NCBI RefSeq assembly: GCF_029852145.1
Contig: NC_079974.1
Span: 13,641,041-13,705,040, forward strand
Source: Microplitis mediator
Lineage: Eukaryota > Arthropoda > Insecta > Hymenoptera > Braconidae
Reading direction: 5' to 3'
DNA length: 64,000 nt
The translations under genes were made by a program, and so were the position numbers. How positions within the stretch are numbered: the first letter of the stretch is position 1; every line of letters starts with the position of its first letter. The notes under the pieces were generated by a model, which saw nothing but the letters and a program-made list of their open reading frames with translations, did not search any database and was not told the DNA's origin. Below are positions 59,876 to 64,000 of the stretch, piece by piece.

Positions 59876-61225
59876 ATTTATGTCCGCCGCTTAATTTTAA
59901 TTATTTATCCGGGATTTCTCCCTTTGGTAGCGATAGTAATTTTGGACAAGCGGGTTGGAGGGTGCGGACAACAATAAAGAATACGAGGAAGAAATTATCT
60001 TCCTATAATTTATTATTTATAGTGGATCTTTTCGAGAATTAAGAACCCAAACGTCTTCGAAGAGACGGGTGCTCTTGTTTAAGCCAAAAGTATTTTACGA
60101 ATGATAGAAAAATAGTTCTTCCACCTACCTTTCGATGTCAATTCTTCTAGTGCGGCAGCTATTATCCCTCCAGGACTAAACAGCTCACTCGACCTTCCTG
60201 TAGGGTTGGTAGAATGGGTGCGGCTGGGTTGGTAGGATGATATCTTATGTACTACTTTCGAATGAAACCGCAAGGTTGGAGTGATGAACTTGATCTTTTT
60301 TTGTATTTTAAATTACAACGTCTTAACTGAACGTCACTTGTTTACTCTAGTTTTTCACAACTTTTATATAATTTGTATTATAAGATTATTTATCTTATCG
60401 GATATTTTACACAGATTTTTGTTTATAAATGCGTCCTTTTTCACACCCAAAAGGGGTTTTTATGCGCAGAAACTCGGCACAAAGTGAGATCACAAATTCA
60501 CGTGATTTGTGTCACAATTCACTCGAACCGGATAGATCTTTGAGATCTTTCAATTGCAATTAAGAACTATACTCTACACGATAGTTGACTATCAGCCGAG
60601 TATCTAACTCAATTGGCAATTTAATTTATTAATAATGACCGTAAATGAATAAATTAATATCCTACACGAACTTAATCAGCCGGATACCTAGATCGATTTA
60701 CGGTATAATTGATTTGAATTTTTGTAAATGAATAAATTAATATCCTACACGAAATTAATCAGCGGGATACCTAGATCGATTTACAATTTATTTAAAGTGA
60801 ATTTTGGAAAACCGTAACTGATAAAATAATATCCCACACGAAATTAATCAGCCGGATACCTACATCAGCGACGATTACTTATTGCCACGTCGGAAGATTT
60901 CTGCAATAAGATTACGGGCTATCGACGCCGTTTACGCGGACCAAGAAGTTTAAATAAAACTGAGGCCCTGAGCCATGGTGCTCAGGCTTTTTATAAACTT
61001 TGCTTTGACAATTGATGGGGAATTTTTAATTATCGTCATTGGTGGAAAGTGACGACAGTTTATTGTTTATTCATTAAACTTATTGCAGTTGTCTTTCCAC
61101 TATTCTTTGCCGCATAAAAAGGTGAAAAAGCTGACGCTGCGTTTTCGCGCGCTTTGCAAAGAGGAGCTCAGAAATAATTATTTTAAATAATTATTAAAAA
61201 TAAAAAAAATTATTTGGACATAACA
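59876..61225 (-). repeat. E3 5' LTR
   Basis: 1,350 bp, uninterrupted copy of the other E3 LTR. Its left end reads atttatgtcc in place of tgttatgtcc (two changes). It ends ggacataaca at 61225, followed by AATG. Confidence 0.85.
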
Positions 61226-64000
61226 AATGTATGCGAAAAGTAATTAGAAAATAATATAATTGATTTTAATCTGGTTGACACAGATGTGATTGGGACAGAC
61301 AAAACTCGTTTGATCGAAATACTTGCTAAATTCTGGGATTCATTCATCACGGGATTTCCGCGTACTCGGGTTAACACCGGTGAGCTCAAAATACGGTTGA
61401 TAGATCCTTACGTCACCGTACAGCGACGCCCCTATCGACTTAGCGTTGAAGAAAGACAGATTGAAAGAGAAAGAATAGACGAGCTCATTAAAGCCAGCGT
61501 GATTCGTCCTAGTAATTCACCTTTTGCCAGCCCGATAATACTCGTTAAAAAGAAAGATCGGTCAGATCGCTTATGTGTAGACTATCGCGAGCAAAATAAA
61601 AATATGGTAGCGGATAAGCATCCGTTACCACTTATATCGGATCAAATAGCGAGACTTAGAGGCGCGAAATTTTTTATTTGTCTTGATACGGCTAGCGGGT
61701 TTCACCAAATACCCATTCACCCTGATTCAATTGAACTTACTGCTTTCGTCACATCCGATGGGCAGTACGAATATTTAACTATGCCATTCGGATTAAAAAT
61801 TGCCCCTTCGGTATTTCAACGCGCGGTTTTGAAAGCTCTTGGTGACCTTGCGTATACGTATGTTGTTGTCTATATGGACGACATTTTAGTTATTGGGGAG
61901 ACAATAGAGCAAAGTTTGGAAAGGCTTCAAATAGTGCTTGACATTCTCATCAAAGCCGGTTTCTCGTTTAATTTTTCGAAATGTTCTTTCTTAAAAACTG
62001 CTGTTTCGTACCTAGGATACGAGATAAAGGACGGCGAGGTTCGTCCTAATCCGCAAAAAATAAAAGCTTTAACAATTTTACCTGCTCCACAAACTGCTAC
62101 CCAGCTTCGACAATTTATTGGCCTAGCATCATACTTCCGTCAGTTCGTACTGAGGTTTTCTCATATAATGAAACCATTGTATGCGTTAACTACAGATAAG
62201 AAAAATATTGAGTGGAAAGAAAGTCATGAGAGAATTCGTCAAAATGTAATTTCTGTGTTGACCGCCGAACTCGTACTAATGATCTTTGACCCTACTTATC
62301 CTGTTGAATTACATACTGATGCTAGTGCTGAAGGCTAAGGGGCTATATTAATGCAAAAAGTAAATAATAAAAACCGGGTAATTGAATATTTTAGTAAAAG
62401 AACTAGCACGGCAGAATCCAGATACCATTCATATGAGGTGGAGACTCTAGCCGTTGTCAACTCTATTAAACATTTCCGCCATTATTTACACGGTCGCGAG
62501 TTCACAGTATTTACAGACTGTAATTCCTTAAAAGCATCGCGCAATAAAACAGATCTGAACGATCGAGTCCATTGATGGTGGGCATTTTTACAGGCATTTG
62601 ATTTTAATATAGTCTATAGAGAAGGCAAGCGCATGGAGCACGTAGACTTTTTCTCGCGAAACCCGATATGTCTTGATGAGCGTAAACCGACGGATAAAAT
62701 TGAACAAAAACGTATTGATCTTGCGGAAATATCGGACGACTGACTACTGGCTGAGCAACGACGGGATCCGAAAATTTCTGAAATCGTTACGAAGCTAGAA
62801 AACGAAGAGTTATCGGAAGATCTTGCCAATACATACGAATTGCGATTGGGTACACTTTATCGAAAAATACAACGTCGTGGTGCACCATACTGTTTGCCAA
62901 TCGTCCTCAGGGCATTTAGATGGGCAGTTATTAACAATGTTCATAGTTCTATAATGCATCTAGGATGGGTCAAGACACTTGACAAAATTTACGATCATTA
63001 CTGGTTCGAAGGTATGTCTAAGTATGTCCGTAAATTTGTGGAGAATTGCATGACCTGTAGGCTCTCTATGTCTAATTCAGGTAAAGTTCAAGCCGAGCTT
63101 CATCCTATCCCTAAAACCAGTATACCATGGCACACAGTTCACATTGATATTTCAGGTAAACTGAGTGGTAAAAGCACTTCCAAAGAATACGTAATTGTCC
63201 TAGTTGACGCGTTTACAAAGTTCGTTTAATTATATCATACTCGGAAAATAGACTCCAACAATACTATCCGAGCTGTTAAATCAGCAATATCTCTGTTTGG
63301 AAAACGATCTCGCGTGATAGCGGACCAAGGTAGATGTTTTACCGGTAAAGATTTTCAGGAGTTTTGTAAGCCACAAGACATCAGACTTCATTTAATAGCT
63401 ACTGGCTCTAGCAGAACAAATGGGCAGGTAGAACGCGTGATGGGATCACTGAAAAATATGTTTACTGCGGCAGAGACAGGTGGTCGTTCATGGCAAGATG
63501 CTATAGGAGAGATACAATTGGCTATGAATTGCACTACCAATCGGGTAACAAAAGCTAGTCCTTTAAAACTACTAATTGGAAAAGTAGCAAGACCTCTTGG
63601 TCTGTTAGCTGATGATAGTGATAGGGAAATTGAAATCTCTAGTGTAAGACAACGTGCGGTAGATAATATAGAATTAAATGCAAAATATGACAAAACTAGA
63701 TATGATAAGACTAAATCTAAAGTAGTTAGATTTAATACCGGAGACTTTGTTTTGCTTAAAAATGGAGAGAGAAATCAAACCAAATTAGATCCGAAGTTCC
63801 GGGGTCCATTCGTCATAACCAAAATTCTTGATGGTGATAGATACAGCTTGAGATCGTTAAGTAGTAAACGAACGTATAAATATGCGCATGATAAATTGAG
63901 AAAAATGCCTGAAAGTCATATTCCCAGGGAGCTAGACGTGTATGATGTCGATAGTGAGGAGGAAGGTGTTGAAAAAGACACTGATTGCATTGATAATAAT
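61226..64000 (+). pseudogene. pol: E4 Pol (reverse transcriptase, RNase H, integrase) with in-frame stops
   Basis: One plus-strand frame runs from the AATG at 61226 to the window end, continuing in phase from 26399. It shows RT motifs (LCVDYREQNK, LDTASGFHQI, MPFGLK, YMDDILVIG), RNase H (HTDAS, FTDCNSLK), the integrase zinc finger (NNVHSS...H...CMTC), catalytic region (HIDISG, IADQGR, GQVERV) and a basic C-terminal domain (KFRGPFVI). Five in-frame stops are visible: TAA at 61241, TAA at 62336, TGA at 62573, TGA at 62741 and TAA at 63227. I saw no frameshift. Decay is thus by point changes only. The 3' LTR lies beyond the window. Confidence 0.85.

Larger units (their letters stand above)
26400..61225 (-). 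mobile_element. E3: LTR retrotransposon hosting a deep nest of other elements
   Basis: LTRs are 26400-29679 (with a 1.93-kb insertion) and 59876-61225. Outer ends TGTTATGTCC and GGACATAACA are inverted repeats, and AATG flanks at 26396-26399 and 61226-61229. On the minus strand a tRNA-Leu primer site and a gag follow the right-hand LTR; a G-rich tract precedes the left-hand LTR. No pol of E3 is visible. The two LTRs differ by roughly 1% in the ~900 bp compared by eye. Removing 26400-61229 rejoins the E4 frame in phase, which supports these limits. Confidence 0.85.

Noticed and set aside
26400..61225. A Maverick/Polinton or viral integration explaining the 35-kb LTR-bounded block
   Set aside because: There is no polymerase, capsid or packaging gene, and ends, target duplication, primer site and gag fit an LTR retrotransposon with nested elements.

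Overview
This looks like a transposon-dense, AT-rich stretch of an animal genome, most likely an arthropod; a hymenopteran parasitoid is my guess, not something the window proves. The evidence is Ty3/gypsy elements, a spliced Tnp2-like (CACTA/Mirage/Chapaev, CMC, group) transposase, GT-AG introns, a BEN-domain gene, and tRNA- and 5S-derived relics. I see no convincing ordinary host gene; one degraded, unrecognised multi-part frame (54392-56459) might be one.

Layout. 1-845 is the right end of a CCCGGG-terminated repeat element. 1223-2315 holds MITE remnants. 2316-13908 is a complete, very young Ty3/gypsy element on the minus strand (E1): 2,311-bp LTRs, 4-bp target duplication AATC, tRNA-Lys1,2 primer site, gag, pol and an extra zinc-rich ORF. 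14041-14298 is a 16-bp minisatellite. 14309-23054 is a broken minus-strand gypsy element (E2). 23055-24618 and 27298-29224 are LTRs of one family (E5) in opposite orientations. 25073-26399 plus 61226-64000 are the two halves of a plus-strand gypsy gag-pol (E4), split by an LTR element (E3: LTRs 26400-29679 and 59876-61225, duplication AATG, tRNA-Leu primer site, gag on the minus strand).

Inside E3 lies a deep nest. A CCCGGG element (30473-53177) contains two large insertions. The first is an intact-looking two-gene transposon, 30838-43382. Its roughly 100-bp inverted ends begin CCCGTGTAAAAA. It carries a two-exon Tnp2-like transposase (909 aa) and, divergently transcribed from a 211-bp shared spacer, an eight-exon gene (about 446 aa) with an Arg/Ser-rich middle and a C-terminal BEN domain. 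The second is an element sitting in a (TA)n tract (43783-52498), built of ~538-bp tandem repeats and itself split by a further CCCGGG element (46625-49908) that hosts two more elements.

The main finding is the BEN plus Tnp2 transposon together with the related-looking CCCGGG elements. All have a CCCG terminus, apparent 2-bp target duplications and subterminal arrays of 10-11-bp words, about one DNA helical turn. Both ends of one element use the same word, while different elements use different words. I infer an Spm-like division of labour: the Tnp2 protein cuts, and the BEN protein may read the subterminal words. That is a hypothesis.
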